Of a DNA stretch of 64,000 nucleotides, positions 18,636 to 27,243 are shown one piece after another. The position numbers were made by a program, and so were the translations under genes. The DNA is from Gemmatimonadota bacterium (lineage in GTDB: Bacteria > Gemmatimonadota > Gemmatimonadetes > Longimicrobiales > Gaopeijiaceae), in NCBI GenBank assembly GCA_030428885.1, contig JAUIEJ010000002.1:498501-562500 (forward strand), read 5' to 3'. Numbering within the stretch: the first letter of the stretch is position 1; each line of letters begins with the position of its first letter. The notes beneath the pieces were generated by a model. The model had not been told where the DNA came from. It searched no databases and worked only from the letters and a program-made list of their open reading frames with translations.

Positions 18636-19363
18636 CGAGCCACGAACCGGGCCAGCAACTCGTGGGCCCAGGGCGTGTGCTCCCGGGCCACGGCCGACCG
18701 GAGCGCCTCGGCGGTGTGGGCCGGAAAGTAGCCGTGGTTCCGGTAGACCTCGATGCGCACGGCGAAGCCCTCGGGATCGCCCTCCGGATGGAACTGGGTG
18801 GCGTAGATGTTGTCGCCCAGCCGGAACATCTGGACCGGGCACGCCTCCGACCCCGCCAGGAGAACGGCGCCCGGCGGCACGGCGTCGCAGGCCTCCTTGT
18901 GGCCCAGGAGGACCCGGAACCGGTCGGGAAACCCGGCCAGGAGCGGATCGGCCCGGCCGGCCTCGGTGAGGGTGACGTCGGCCCCGCCCACGGGTTCGGC
19001 GTAGCGCCCCGAGAGGGACGCCCCGCACCACGCCCCCAGGAGACCGTTTCCCGAGCAGGCCCCCAGAAAGGGGAAGTCCCGGGCGACGATGCGGTCCAGG
19101 AGGGCCTGGAATCCCGCCTCGATGCGCTGTTGCACCGCGCTCTTGTCCGCCTCGGGCGTGCTCACCTCGAAGGGGCTTCCACCGACGATGACCGCGGCCA
19201 CGCCGCCGAGGTCGACCTCGGGAAACGGCTCCCGATCCAGGCGCACCCGGCGCACGGCGTCGCGACGGATCCGGCCGTACCGGAGGATCGCCTCGTACTC
19301 GCCGTCGGCGGCGGCGTCCTCGGGGCGCAGTTGGAACAGGAGGAGGGGGAGCGGGGGCGACAT
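18596..19363 (-). CDS. Class I glutamine amidotransferase-like protein (GuaA-like domain)
   Basis: About 255 residues. The nucleophile elbow is FLGACSGNGLLGAWCG (Cys in GACSGN) and the catalytic histidine/glutamate are in QFHPEGDPEG, as in the COG0518 GMP-synthase-type GATase. No synthase domain follows, so it is a stand-alone amidase or gamma-glutamyl hydrolase-type enzyme. The ATG at 19363 starts the domain directly. It is divergent from the aminotransferase gene (89 bases) and overlaps the methyltransferase at the 3' end. Confidence 0.88.
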   Translation of the reverse strand: MSPPLPLLLFQLRPEDAAADGEYEAILRYGRIRRDAVRRVRLDREPFPEVDLGGVAAVIVGGSPFEVSTPEADKSAVQQRIEAGFQALLDRIVARDFPFLGACSGNGLLGAWCGASLSGRYAEPVGGADVTLTEAGRADPLLAGFPDRFRVLLGHKEACDAVPPGAVLLAGSEACPVQMFRLGDNIYATQFHPEGDPEGFAVRIEVYRNHGYFPAHTAEALRSAVAREHTPWAHELLARFVARYAPGAVESPLRS

Positions 19364-19452
19364 GGCCCTCAAGATGCCGACGGAGCCGGAGCGGGTCCAC
19401 GGGTGCGACCGGTTCGGTTTCGCCCCGGAAGGGCGGCCCGTATCATCGGGCC

Positions 19453-20778
19453 ATGACCACTCGCCGCGAGTTTCTCCGCCGGGCCGGCGTCTTGTCGGCC
19501 GCCCCTCTCGTCCTGCCGGCCTGTGCCGAGCCGACTCCCTCCGTTTCGCAGGCCGGCCCGTCGGCCCGACCCCTCCCGGCCCCACCCCCCGGCGACCCGG
19601 CCGACGTGGCCCGGAACGAAGGGTGGTGGGCCCGGGTGGCGGAGAACTACCGGGTCACCGACGAGGTGACCAATCTGGAGGCAGGCTACTTCGGGATGAT
19701 GGCCACCCCGGTCCTGGAGGCGTATCACGCCCACGTGGACCGGGTGAATCGGGCGAGTTCGTACTACGCCCGCCAGGAATACGGGGCCGCCGTGGGGGCC
19801 GCCCGGCGGCGCACCGCCGGGGCCCTGGGGGTCGACCCGGGTGAGATCGCCTTCTCCCGCAACGCCACCGAGGCGCTCCAGACCCTGATCCTCCAGTACC
19901 GGGGCGTGGGGGCCGGCGACACCGTGCTCTACGCCGATCTGGACTACCCGGCCATGCAGCAGGCCATGAACGCCCTGGCCGAACGCCGGGGGGCCACGGT
20001 GGCCACCCTGACCATTCCCGAGCCCGCGACCCGCGACGGCGTGCTGGCGGCGTACGAGGCGGCGCTGGACGCGAATCCCAGCACCCGGCTCGTCCTCCTG
20101 ACCCACGCCAACAACAAGACGGGGCTGATCCACCCGGTCCGGGCCCTCACCGAGATGGCCGAGGCCCGGGGCGCCGACGTCATCGTCGACGCGGCCCACT
20201 CCTTCGGACAGGTGCCCCTGGCGCTCCCCGACCTGGGGGCGCCCTTCGTGGGGATCAACCTCCACAAGTGGGTGGGGGCCCCGGTGGGTGTGGGACTCCT
20301 CTACATCCGATCCGACCGCCTCGACGCCATCGCCCCCGCCCCGGGCGAGCCCGACAGCGGCCGCATCGACAGCCGACTCCACACCGGCACCACCAACTTC
20401 GCCGTCACCATGACCGTGCCCGACGCCCTGGACTTCCAGGACGCCATCGGGGTGGAGCGCAAGGCGGCCCGGATCCGGTACCTGCGGGACCGCTGGGTGG
20501 GCCCGGCCCGGCAGATCGCCGGGGTGGACATCCTCACCCCCGACGACCCCGACCTGGTGGGCGCCATCACCAGCTTCCGGCTCCACGGCGACGGCTCCCG
20601 GGAGGGGAACCAGGCCGTGGCCCGCACCCTCCTGGACGAGTTCGGGATCTTCACGGTCTACCGCACGGGGCTGGCCGGCGGCGACTGCGTCCGGGTCACC
20701 CCCTCGCTGTACAACTCCCCCGCCGACACGGACCGGCTCGTGGCGGCCCTGGGGGAGATGGCGGCCCGGGCGGGCTGA
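19453..20778 (+). CDS. Tat-exported class V aminotransferase (isopenicillin N epimerase-like)
   Basis: 441 residues. The N-terminus is a Tat signal, TRREFLRRAG, followed by a lipobox-like LPAC, so the enzyme is likely exported folded with its PLP. The PLP domain shows FSRNATEALQTL, the cofactor aspartate in VDAAHSFGQVP and the Schiff-base lysine in NLHKWVGAPVG. Family members include isopenicillin-N epimerases and cysteine desulfurase relatives; the substrate is unknown. A TATCAT box ends 6 bases before the ATG, suggesting a leaderless transcript. It is convergent with the MoaD-like gene with 3 bases between. Confidence 0.88.
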   Translation: MTTRREFLRRAGVLSAAPLVLPACAEPTPSVSQAGPSARPLPAPPPGDPADVARNEGWWARVAENYRVTDEVTNLEAGYFGMMATPVLEAYHAHVDRVNRASSYYARQEYGAAVGAARRRTAGALGVDPGEIAFSRNATEALQTLILQYRGVGAGDTVLYADLDYPAMQQAMNALAERRGATVATLTIPEPATRDGVLAAYEAALDANPSTRLVLLTHANNKTGLIHPVRALTEMAEARGADVIVDAAHSFGQVPLALPDLGAPFVGINLHKWVGAPVGVGLLYIRSDRLDAIAPAPGEPDSGRIDSRLHTGTTNFAVTMTVPDALDFQDAIGVERKAARIRYLRDRWVGPARQIAGVDILTPDDPDLVGAITSFRLHGDGSREGNQAVARTLLDEFGIFTVYRTGLAGGDCVRVTPSLYNSPADTDRLVAALGEMAARAG

Positions 20779-20781
20779 ACC

Positions 20782-21102
20782 TCACCCGCCGGCGATGGCC
20801 CCCACCACCCGGAACACCTCGTCGCCCGACGCCACGGCCTCGGGCAGGGGCGCGTCGGGATCGTCGTGGGACAGATCCGCCGTGCCCGCGAAGTACCGCA
20901 TGTAGGCCCGACGCACCCCGGTGTCGTGGTCCCGGATCGTGCCCCGGAGCCGGGGATGGGCCGCCTCCAGGACGTCGAACATGCGCCGCTGGGTCGGTGC
21001 CCCGGGCCCGGGCACGGCCACCTCCACCTCCCGCTCCACCCCCGCCAGGGTGCGGAGGTGGGTGGGAAGGGCCACGACGATGGGCGCGCCCTCGCCCGTC
21101 AC
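20782..21102 (-). CDS. MoaD/ThiS-type ubiquitin-like sulfur-carrier protein
   Basis: About 106 residues with the beta-grasp pattern: [14 protein letters not shown], then a helix ([12 protein letters not shown]), then [21 protein letters not shown]. It ends in Gly-Gly, as sulfur-carrier proteins must for activation by an E1/MoeB-like enzyme. No moaE, moeB, thiG or JAB peptidase gene is in the window. The GTG at 21102 overlaps the stop of the BNR gene (GTGA), so both proteins are made together. The role could be molybdopterin, thio-cofactor or protein modification. Confidence 0.82.
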   Translation of the reverse strand: MTGEGAPIVVALPTHLRTLAGVEREVEVAVPGPGAPTQRRMFDVLEAAHPRLRGTIRDHDTGVRRAYMRYFAGTADLSHDDPDAPLPEAVASGDEVFRVVGAIAGG

Positions 21103-22214
21103 GGCAGGGTCTGGACCTCGATGGACAGCACCCGGGGCAGGTGCCCCGCCACCGTGGTCCACGTGTCGCCCCCGTCGGGCGATCCGTAGACCTGGCCGCC
21201 GGTGGTCCCGAAGTAGATGCCACAGGGGTCGAGGGTGTCGATGCTCATGGCGTCCCGGAGGATGTTCTGGAAGAACCCCTCCTGGGGCAGACCCTCGGTG
21301 AGGGCCTCCCACTCGCCCCCGCCCGAGCGCGACCGGTATACCCGGAGCCGACCGTCGGGGGGATAGTGCTCGGCGTCGCTCTTGATGGGCACGACGTAGA
21401 TGGTCTCGGGCTCGTGGGCGTGGACCGCGATGGGGAACCCGAAGTCCGAGGGCAGGTTGCCGCTCACCTCGGTCCACTGGCCGCCGGCGTCGTCGCTCCG
21501 GCACACGTCCCAGTGCTTCTGCATGAAGAGCGTCTCGGGACGCGACGGGTGCAGGGCGATGCGGTGCACGCAGTGCCCGACCTCGGCCTCGGGGTCGGGA
21601 ATGTACTCGGAGCTCAGCCCCTTCGTGATGACGCTCCAGCTCTCCCCGCCGTCGTCGGTGCGGAAGGCCCCTGCCGCCGAGATGGCCACGTACATGCGCT
21701 CGGGACGCGTGGGGTCGATGAGGATCGTGTGGAGGCAGAGGCCCCCGGCCCCGGGCTGCCAGATGCCCCCGGTGGAGTGGTGGCGCAGCCCCGGCAACTC
21801 CGACCACGAGGCGCCTCCGTCGGTGGACTTGAACAGCGCCGCGTCCTCCACCCCGGCGAAGACCGTGTCGGGGTCGTCGAGGGAGGGCTCCAGATGCCAG
21901 ACCCGCTTGAAGTCCCAGGGGTGGGGCGTGCCGTCGTACCACTGGTGGGTGCCCACGTCGCCCTCGTAGGCGAAGTGGTTGTCCACGGCCTCCCAGGTGC
22001 GGCCCCCGTCGTCGGAGCGGTGCACCACCTGACCGTGCCAGTCGGTCCAGGTCGAGGCGTAGAGGCGGTTCGGATCGGCCGGCGACCCCTTGGCGTGCAT
22101 CACCTGCCATCCCCCGAAGTGGGGCCCGTCCAGGGTCCAATCCCGCCGCCCCTCGTCGGAGGTGGCCACGAACAATCCCTTGCTGGTGCCCACCAGGATC
22201 CTCACCTGCCCCAT
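21099..22214 (-). CDS. BNR/WD40-YVTN-like beta-propeller protein (sialidase-like fold)
   Basis: About 371 residues starting [20 protein letters not shown], without a signal peptide, so probably cytoplasmic. Asp-box motifs recur ([32 protein letters not shown]), giving a propeller of about six or seven blades. A strong ribosome-binding site (GGGGAGG) lies 5 bases before the ATG and fixes the start. No catalytic sialidase arginine triad or FRIP motif is evident; it is usually annotated as exo-alpha-sialidase, which I would not assert. It overlaps the downstream MoaD-like gene by GTGA. Confidence 0.86.
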   Translation of the reverse strand: MGQVRILVGTSKGLFVATSDEGRRDWTLDGPHFGGWQVMHAKGSPADPNRLYASTWTDWHGQVVHRSDDGGRTWEAVDNHFAYEGDVGTHQWYDGTPHPWDFKRVWHLEPSLDDPDTVFAGVEDAALFKSTDGGASWSELPGLRHHSTGGIWQPGAGGLCLHTILIDPTRPERMYVAISAAGAFRTDDGGESWSVITKGLSSEYIPDPEAEVGHCVHRIALHPSRPETLFMQKHWDVCRSDDAGGQWTEVSGNLPSDFGFPIAVHAHEPETIYVVPIKSDAEHYPPDGRLRVYRSRSGGGEWEALTEGLPQEGFFQNILRDAMSIDTLDPCGIYFGTTGGQVYGSPDGGDTWTTVAGHLPRVLSIEVQTLP

Positions 22215-22310
22215 GACGACCTCCCCTTCGAATCGTGTGGATGGATTCCGCGGTGCCACTCTACCGCGCACCCCGTCCCCGAGGCCAGAGACGTCGCCGG
22301 ATCACCCGTT

Positions 22311-23636
22311 TCACCGCACCAACAGGATCCGATCCGCCGGGGGGTACAGCCACTCGGCCCCACGCTCCGTGATGAGGGCGTCGTCTTCCAGGGGCATGCG
22401 CACCTTGGCGCCGCCCCATTCGGGCACGGCGGTGTAGGCGAAGAGCTCGATGGACAGGAGCGTGTTGGGGCGCAGCTCGTACCCCTGGCGCGTCGGGTTG
22501 AAGAACGCCAGCGACGGGCCGATGCCGTGGCCCCAGTTCCCCACCGAGTGGGGCCCGAGCACGAGGTCGGTCACCGCCGGGTCGTCGCTGGGCGAGTTGA
22601 ACGCCACCATGTTGAAGCCGGCCGCCTCCAGCGCCGCCTCGGTGCGCTCCAGCGCCTGGAGTGCGGTGGGTGCGGGCCGGATGGACCGGGTCATGACGGT
22701 GCGGGCTTCCATGCCCCGGGCGTAGGCCCGCCGCAGGCTTTCGGGTGCCTCGGTTTCGCCCTCCCGAAGCACGTAGGCGACCCGCTTCATGTCGGTGTAG
22801 AAGTCCAGGAAGCCCACCCCCCAATCGATCATGAGCAGATCGCCCCGCTGGATGATCCGGTCGCTGGACACCGCCTCGATCCCGTCGGGCCCGGTGATGT
22901 AGACCGAGGGCATGTCGAACGACGACTCGAGCCCCCGCTCCAGCAGGCGGTCCCACATCCACCACGCCACGTCCTCCAGCGCCGTCACCCCCGGGGTGAT
23001 GACCTCGTTGGACAGGGCCCGCTCCGCGATCTCCCGGGACATCTCCCCGGCCTCGGCGAACGCGGCGATCTCCACGGTGGTGCGGGTGGAGCGGAAGTCC
23101 GAGATGAGCTTCTCGGCCGAGACCAGACGGTCGGCCCAGGGCGCGCCCAACGTCTCCCGGATGTGCCGATAGGACGTGTGCGAGAGGCCGTCGGCGTTGC
23201 CGATGGACTCGGCCATGTTGACCCCGATGCGGGCCGGGTCGCGCTCCGCCACGAAGTCGGCCAGGGCGTCGGCGCCGAGGAAGTGGTCGTACACCCCGCA
23301 CCCCTCCAGCATGCCCCCGCTCACTCCCAGCGCCGCCCGTTCGATCCGGTCCCCGCCCCGGTCGGTGAAGACGTAGAACGCCCAATCGCCCACGTAGCCT
23401 CGCCCCAGCGCCTCCCACAGGGGATCGAGCTGCCCCTCCCGCATGACCGTGATCCACATGTCGATGTCGTTGTCGCGCAGGGCGCCGGGCAGCACGTGAT
23501 CGAACTTCTCGGCCCGGATGGTGCACATGCGCTCCCACCGGCTTCGAGCCTCCTGGGCGCCGGCGGGGGCCGAGGCGAGGAGGAGCACGGCGAGGGCCGC
23601 CGCGGGGGCGAGCGGGGTGCGAAGGAAGGGTGCCAT
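22311..23636 (-). CDS. Exported M24-family metallopeptidase (Xaa-Pro aminopeptidase-like)
   Basis: About 441 residues. Signal peptide ALAVLLLASAPAGAQ. The creatinase-like N-domain spans the first 200 residues; the pita-bread domain shows the metal ligands Asp in MIDWGVG, Asp in FYTDMKR, His in GHGIGP, Glu in SIELFAY and Glu in PLEDDALIT, in the right order. Predicted to release N-terminal or proline-containing residues from peptides in the periplasm. It follows the ADOP permease gene by 77 bases. Confidence 0.9.
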   Translation of the reverse strand: MAPFLRTPLAPAAALAVLLLASAPAGAQEARSRWERMCTIRAEKFDHVLPGALRDNDIDMWITVMREGQLDPLWEALGRGYVGDWAFYVFTDRGGDRIERAALGVSGGMLEGCGVYDHFLGADALADFVAERDPARIGVNMAESIGNADGLSHTSYRHIRETLGAPWADRLVSAEKLISDFRSTRTTVEIAAFAEAGEMSREIAERALSNEVITPGVTALEDVAWWMWDRLLERGLESSFDMPSVYITGPDGIEAVSSDRIIQRGDLLMIDWGVGFLDFYTDMKRVAYVLREGETEAPESLRRAYARGMEARTVMTRSIRPAPTALQALERTEAALEAAGFNMVAFNSPSDDPAVTDLVLGPHSVGNWGHGIGPSLAFFNPTRQGYELRPNTLLSIELFAYTAVPEWGGAKVRMPLEDDALITERGAEWLYPPADRILLVR

Positions 23637-23713
23637 GGGACCGCGTTCCGGTGAGGTGGGCGAGATCCGCACAAGAGAGGGCCCGCAGGCCTCGGCGGCC
23701 ACCCCCGGTGGAC

Positions 23714-26440
23714 CTACCGGCGCATGGCCTCCACCGGATCCACCCGTCCCGCCCGGAACGCGGGGACCGCGGCGGCGGCGGCGGTGGTGATGAACAGCAC
23801 CGCGAAGACCGCCGCCAGCACCGCCGGATCGCCCGGCTCCACCCGGTAGAGCACCAGGGTGAGGCCGCCCCGGAGCCAGAGGGCGAAGAGGAGTCCCCCG
23901 GCGAGACCCAGTCCCACGAGCGCCAGGGCGCGGCGCAGGATCAGCCCCACCACCCCAGGGCCCCCGGCACCCAGGGCCACCCGGATGCCGATTTCCCGCT
24001 CCCGCTGGCCCACGGTGTACGACACCAGCCCGTACAGCCCCACGAGGACCATGAAGAGGGCCACGGCCCCGAACACCACGTAGTAGCCGCCGTAGAGCCG
24101 GTACTGCCCCCCGACCCGGGCCAGGGTCTCGTCGAGGGTGGTGAGGCCGTACACGGGCACGCCCGGCGCCAGGCGGGCCACGGCGGCCCGGAGCGGGCCC
24201 GCCACCGCAGCGCCGTCGACGCCCCGCACCATGACCCGGGCGTAGCGCAGCTCCCGCCGGTCGAAGATGCCGGTCCGGTTCACGGCCCCCGCCTGGGCGT
24301 AGGGCCGATAGAGGCCCTCCAGGTCGGCCCGCCGGATGCCGCCCATCCAGAGATCGGGCACGACGCCCACCACCCGAGCGGGCGCGAGGACGCCGTCGGG
24401 GCCCGGGACCTCCACGGTGCGCCCCACCGGGGCGCCGTCGAGCCGGCGGGCGGCGAAGCTCCGATTCACCACCACCACGGCCTCCCCTCCGGCCCGGTCG
24501 CCGGCGGTGACCAGGCGCCCCTCGGCGGCGTCGACCCCCAGCATCTCGAACCATCCCGGGTCCACGAAGGCCGTGGGCACGGTGAGGTCGCCGTCGTCCG
24601 CGTCGAGTTCGCGCCCCGGGATCGCCACGGGCTGCTGGGCCACGCTCAGGAACGGCACGGCGGTGGTCACCGAGACCGAGGCCACGGCCGGGTCGGCCAG
24701 GAGTTCGGCCCGGAGGTCGTCCCAGAAGCGCCGCCGCGCCTCCAGGGTGGGAAACGCCGACTCGTCGACTCCCAGGCGGGCGTCGGGGAGGCCGATGGCT
24801 CCCACCACCACGCCCTCGGTGGTGATCCCCCGCCCCACGGCGCCCAGCTCCACGACGCTCCGGGCCATGAGGCCCGACACCGTGAGGACGCCGGCGGCCA
24901 GGGCGATCTCGGCCACCACGGCGCCCCGGGACACCCAGCCGGTGCGGGCCGTGCCGCCCCGGCTCTCGTCCCGAAGCAGCCGCTGGGGCTCGGCCCGGAG
25001 CGCCCGGAGGGCCGGCAGGAGGCCGGTGACGAACACGGTGCCCACGGTCACGGCCAGCACGAAGGCCAGGGAGGTGGCGTCGAGGCGCACGTCCCACCAG
25101 AAGGGCACGGCGTCGCCGTGGGCCAACTGGAAGGTGCCGGGCCGGCCACCGCGCCCGGCGAACCACCCCACCCCCAGCCACGCCAGCCCCACCCCCACCG
25201 CCGCGGCCCCGGCGGCCAGGACGGCGGCTTCGGCCAGGAGGTGCTGCACCACCCTCCCCTGCCCGGCCCCCAGCGACACCCGCACCGCCACCTCCCGAGC
25301 CCGGCGCGTACCCCGGGCCAGCATGAGGGACGCCACGTTGAGGGAGGCCAGAAGCAGCACGAAACCCGCCGCCACCAGGAGGGCCACCACCATCTGGCCG
25401 AACTCCTCGCCCACGTACTCGTCGGTGTAGGAGCGGAGCACCGCCCGGACGCCGCCGTTGGTGCCCGGGTGGGCCTCGGCCAGGGCGGCGGAGATGCGGT
25501 CGAAGTCGGCCCGGGCCTCGTCCAGGCCCACGCCCGGCCGGAGGCGACCGAACACGTCGAGGCGTCCCTCCCCCCGCACGACGCTGGCCAGATCGAGGCG
25601 GAGAGGCAGCCAGAACTCCTCGCTCAGGGGGAAGCCGAAGCCCTCGGGCATCACCCCCACCACCGTGTGGGGCACGTCGTTGATTCGGAAGGTCCGCCCC
25701 ACGGCGCCCGGGTCGCCGTCGAACCGCCGCGCCCAGAGCCCGTGGCTCAGGAGCACCACCGGCGGGCCCCCGGGCACGTCGTCGGCCCCGGTGAGGAGTC
25801 GGCCCCGGGCCGCGTCGACACCCAGAAGCCCGAACGCCCGGGGCTCGATGGAGGTGCCGTACACCCGTTCCGAAGCCCCCGCCTCGTCGGTGACGGTCAC
25901 CACGGCCTCGGTGTAGGCCGCCAGGTCGACGAACGTCCGATTCGCCTCCCGCCAGTCCACGAGGTCGTGGGGCACCACCGGCAGGCTGCTCCGTTCGTCG
26001 TCCCCCCGCTCGAAGTGCACCAGTTCGTGGGGCGCGTCGAAGGGGAGTCCCCGGAGCACCGTGCCGTGGACGATGGAAAACGCCGAGGCCGTGAGGCCGA
26101 TCCCCAGTCCCAGAGCCAGCACCGCCGTCGCGGTGAACCCAGGCTCCCGCCGGAGCGTGCGCGTGGCGACGCGCAGATCCCGCACCATTCCCCGCCCGTC
26201 CATGGCCCATCCTCCCATCCGTGCGTCCCAGTGCGCCTCGAGCCCCAGCCCGAGGAGGTGAAGTGTGGAGCGGACCAGGAACGTGGCCCGCCCGACCCGG
26301 TTCTCCGTGGCCCGAACCCGGGACCACTCGGCGGCGAAGCTCTCGGCCATCTCCGGGGCGAAACGCCGGCGAAAGTCCCCCGGGAGCAGGCGGAGCAGCC
26401 GGCGATAGGCCGCCACCGCCGCCGGTTCGGACTCCCTCAT
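23714..26440 (-). CDS. ADOP-type ABC permease with N-terminal prefix domain
   Basis: 908 residues. An N-terminal cytoplasmic prefix domain of about 75 residues (YRRLLRLLPGDFRRRFAPEM) precedes a MacB-type permease: first TM with FTATAVLALGLGIGLTASAFS, a periplasmic core (about 130-360), FtsX domain one (about 365-500), a second core and FtsX domain two near the end (VGQREREIGIRVALGAG). This duplicated arrangement is the ADOP family (TIGR03434) described in Acidobacteria. No ATPase gene is in the window. The ATG at 26440 overlaps the stop of padR (ATGA), so permease synthesis depends on PadR-controlled transcription. Confidence 0.9.
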   Translation of the reverse strand: MRESEPAAVAAYRRLLRLLPGDFRRRFAPEMAESFAAEWSRVRATENRVGRATFLVRSTLHLLGLGLEAHWDARMGGWAMDGRGMVRDLRVATRTLRREPGFTATAVLALGLGIGLTASAFSIVHGTVLRGLPFDAPHELVHFERGDDERSSLPVVPHDLVDWREANRTFVDLAAYTEAVVTVTDEAGASERVYGTSIEPRAFGLLGVDAARGRLLTGADDVPGGPPVVLLSHGLWARRFDGDPGAVGRTFRINDVPHTVVGVMPEGFGFPLSEEFWLPLRLDLASVVRGEGRLDVFGRLRPGVGLDEARADFDRISAALAEAHPGTNGGVRAVLRSYTDEYVGEEFGQMVVALLVAAGFVLLLASLNVASLMLARGTRRAREVAVRVSLGAGQGRVVQHLLAEAAVLAAGAAAVGVGLAWLGVGWFAGRGGRPGTFQLAHGDAVPFWWDVRLDATSLAFVLAVTVGTVFVTGLLPALRALRAEPQRLLRDESRGGTARTGWVSRGAVVAEIALAAGVLTVSGLMARSVVELGAVGRGITTEGVVVGAIGLPDARLGVDESAFPTLEARRRFWDDLRAELLADPAVASVSVTTAVPFLSVAQQPVAIPGRELDADDGDLTVPTAFVDPGWFEMLGVDAAEGRLVTAGDRAGGEAVVVVNRSFAARRLDGAPVGRTVEVPGPDGVLAPARVVGVVPDLWMGGIRRADLEGLYRPYAQAGAVNRTGIFDRRELRYARVMVRGVDGAAVAGPLRAAVARLAPGVPVYGLTTLDETLARVGGQYRLYGGYYVVFGAVALFMVLVGLYGLVSYTVGQREREIGIRVALGAGGPGVVGLILRRALALVGLGLAGGLLFALWLRGGLTLVLYRVEPGDPAVLAAVFAVLFITTAAAAAVPAFRAGRVDPVEAMRR

Positions 26441-26808
26441 CCCGGAAACAGCCCCAGCGCCCGCTGCCGGGCCACGAGCCCCGCGAGGCGACGAGCCTCC
26501 AGGGCCAGCACGTCGCGGCCCAGGTCGGTGAGGGTGTAGTAGCGGCGCCGATCGTCGCCGTCCTCCACGTGTTCGGGCTCGTCGGTCTCGGCCACGAGGC
26601 CGTCGTCCAGCAGCCGCTTCATGCGCCGGTAGAGGGGACCCGTCTCCAACTCCACCCGCCCCTGGGACCGCTCCCGGACCCGCTGGAGGATGCCGTAGCC
26701 GTGGAGGGGCGTCTCGGCCAGCGCCATGAGGATCTCCAGGACCGACGCCTTGAGGGGCACGAAGTCGTGGGGATCGACGCGTTGCAGGAGCCGGGGCGTG
26801 GGGGGCAT
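26437..26808 (-). CDS. PadR-family transcriptional regulator (permease-linked)
   Basis: About 123 residues. Winged helix with FVPLKASVLEILMALAETPLHGYGI, then TGPLYRRMKRLLDDGLVAETDE, then RRRYYTLTDLGRDVLALEARRL, the standard PadR layout with a C-terminal helix. The ATG at 26808 sits just before the conserved domain and has a GGAG box 4 bases upstream; the open frame upstream is proline-rich leader. It is translationally coupled to the ADOP permease. The operator upstream (26908-26938) suggests autorepression; the ligand is unknown. Confidence 0.9.
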   Translation of the reverse strand: MPPTPRLLQRVDPHDFVPLKASVLEILMALAETPLHGYGILQRVRERSQGRVELETGPLYRRMKRLLDDGLVAETDEPEHVEDGDDRRRYYTLTDLGRDVLALEARRLAGLVARQRALGLFPG

Positions 26809-26833
26809 GGGACTCCGGGACGCGGGGAGGGCG

Positions 26834-26876
26834 GGATCGGCGGGGGCTGGATCGGCGGGGGCTGGACCCGGCGGGG
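26834..26876. repeat. Short tandem repeat in the padR 5' leader
   Basis: A 15-base unit, ggatcggcgggggct, is present twice in tandem (26834-26848 and 26849-26863), with a degenerate third copy to about 26876. It lies in the untranslated leader between the padR promoter and start codon. It could be a slippage product; no function is visible. Confidence 0.7.
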
Positions 26877-26907
26877 AAAGGACGTCGGGTCGCCCCTCCG
26901 GATCACT

Positions 26908-26938
26908 GCATACAGTTTGTATGCATACAGCATGTAGC
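26908..26938 (-). promoter_or_regulatory. PadR-type operator overlapping the padR-permease promoter
   Basis: A perfect 17-base palindrome GCATACA-GTT-TGTATGC (26908-26924) overlaps a 12-base palindrome TGTATGCATACA (26918-26929) and an imperfect second site CATACA-GC-ATGTAG (26924-26937). The run is A+T-rich compared with its surroundings. On the minus strand a TTGACG box (26943-26938), 16-base spacer and TACAAA box (26921-26916) lie across it, so a bound repressor would block RNA polymerase. Binding by the PadR encoded at 26437-26808 is inferred. Confidence 0.75.
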
Positions 26939-26943
26939 GTCAA

Positions 26944-27243
26944 GAGGGTGGGTGGCGGGGCGGCCCCGCCGCACGAACTCGCCATCCCGCGCCGAATCGG
27001 GCTCGCCGGCCCGATCGGGGCCCCCAGGACGCCCCGAACCGACACGCGGCGGCACAATCGAGCCCACCGTGACGGATCGGGGCGTCATGGGGCCCTCAAC
27101 TCGACCCGGGACTGGGCCGGAGGTCGCCGTGACGACTTGCCGGGAGTCGAGCGGCCCACGCCCCGGCAGGTCCGCCCACCCACGATCCCCCCTGGCGCCC
27201 CCGCCTGTTGCCCCCCCGGGCCCGCGGCGCCAGATACCACCCC
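26944..27243. other. 300-base intergenic region between divergent padR and tag genes
   Basis: No gene of credible composition. It holds a short G+C hairpin (GGCGGGG-CGG-CCCCGCC, about 26952-26968) and imperfect GATCGGG/CCCGAT inversions near 26990-27020. Any tag promoter must be near the right end; I see no convincing -35/-10 pair. Confidence 0.6.

Noticed and set aside
22311-26327. 1338-residue minus-strand open frame spanning peptidase and permease
   Set aside because: Only the last 441 codons (the M24 peptidase from 23636) are credible; the rest is another frame of the ADOP permease gene.
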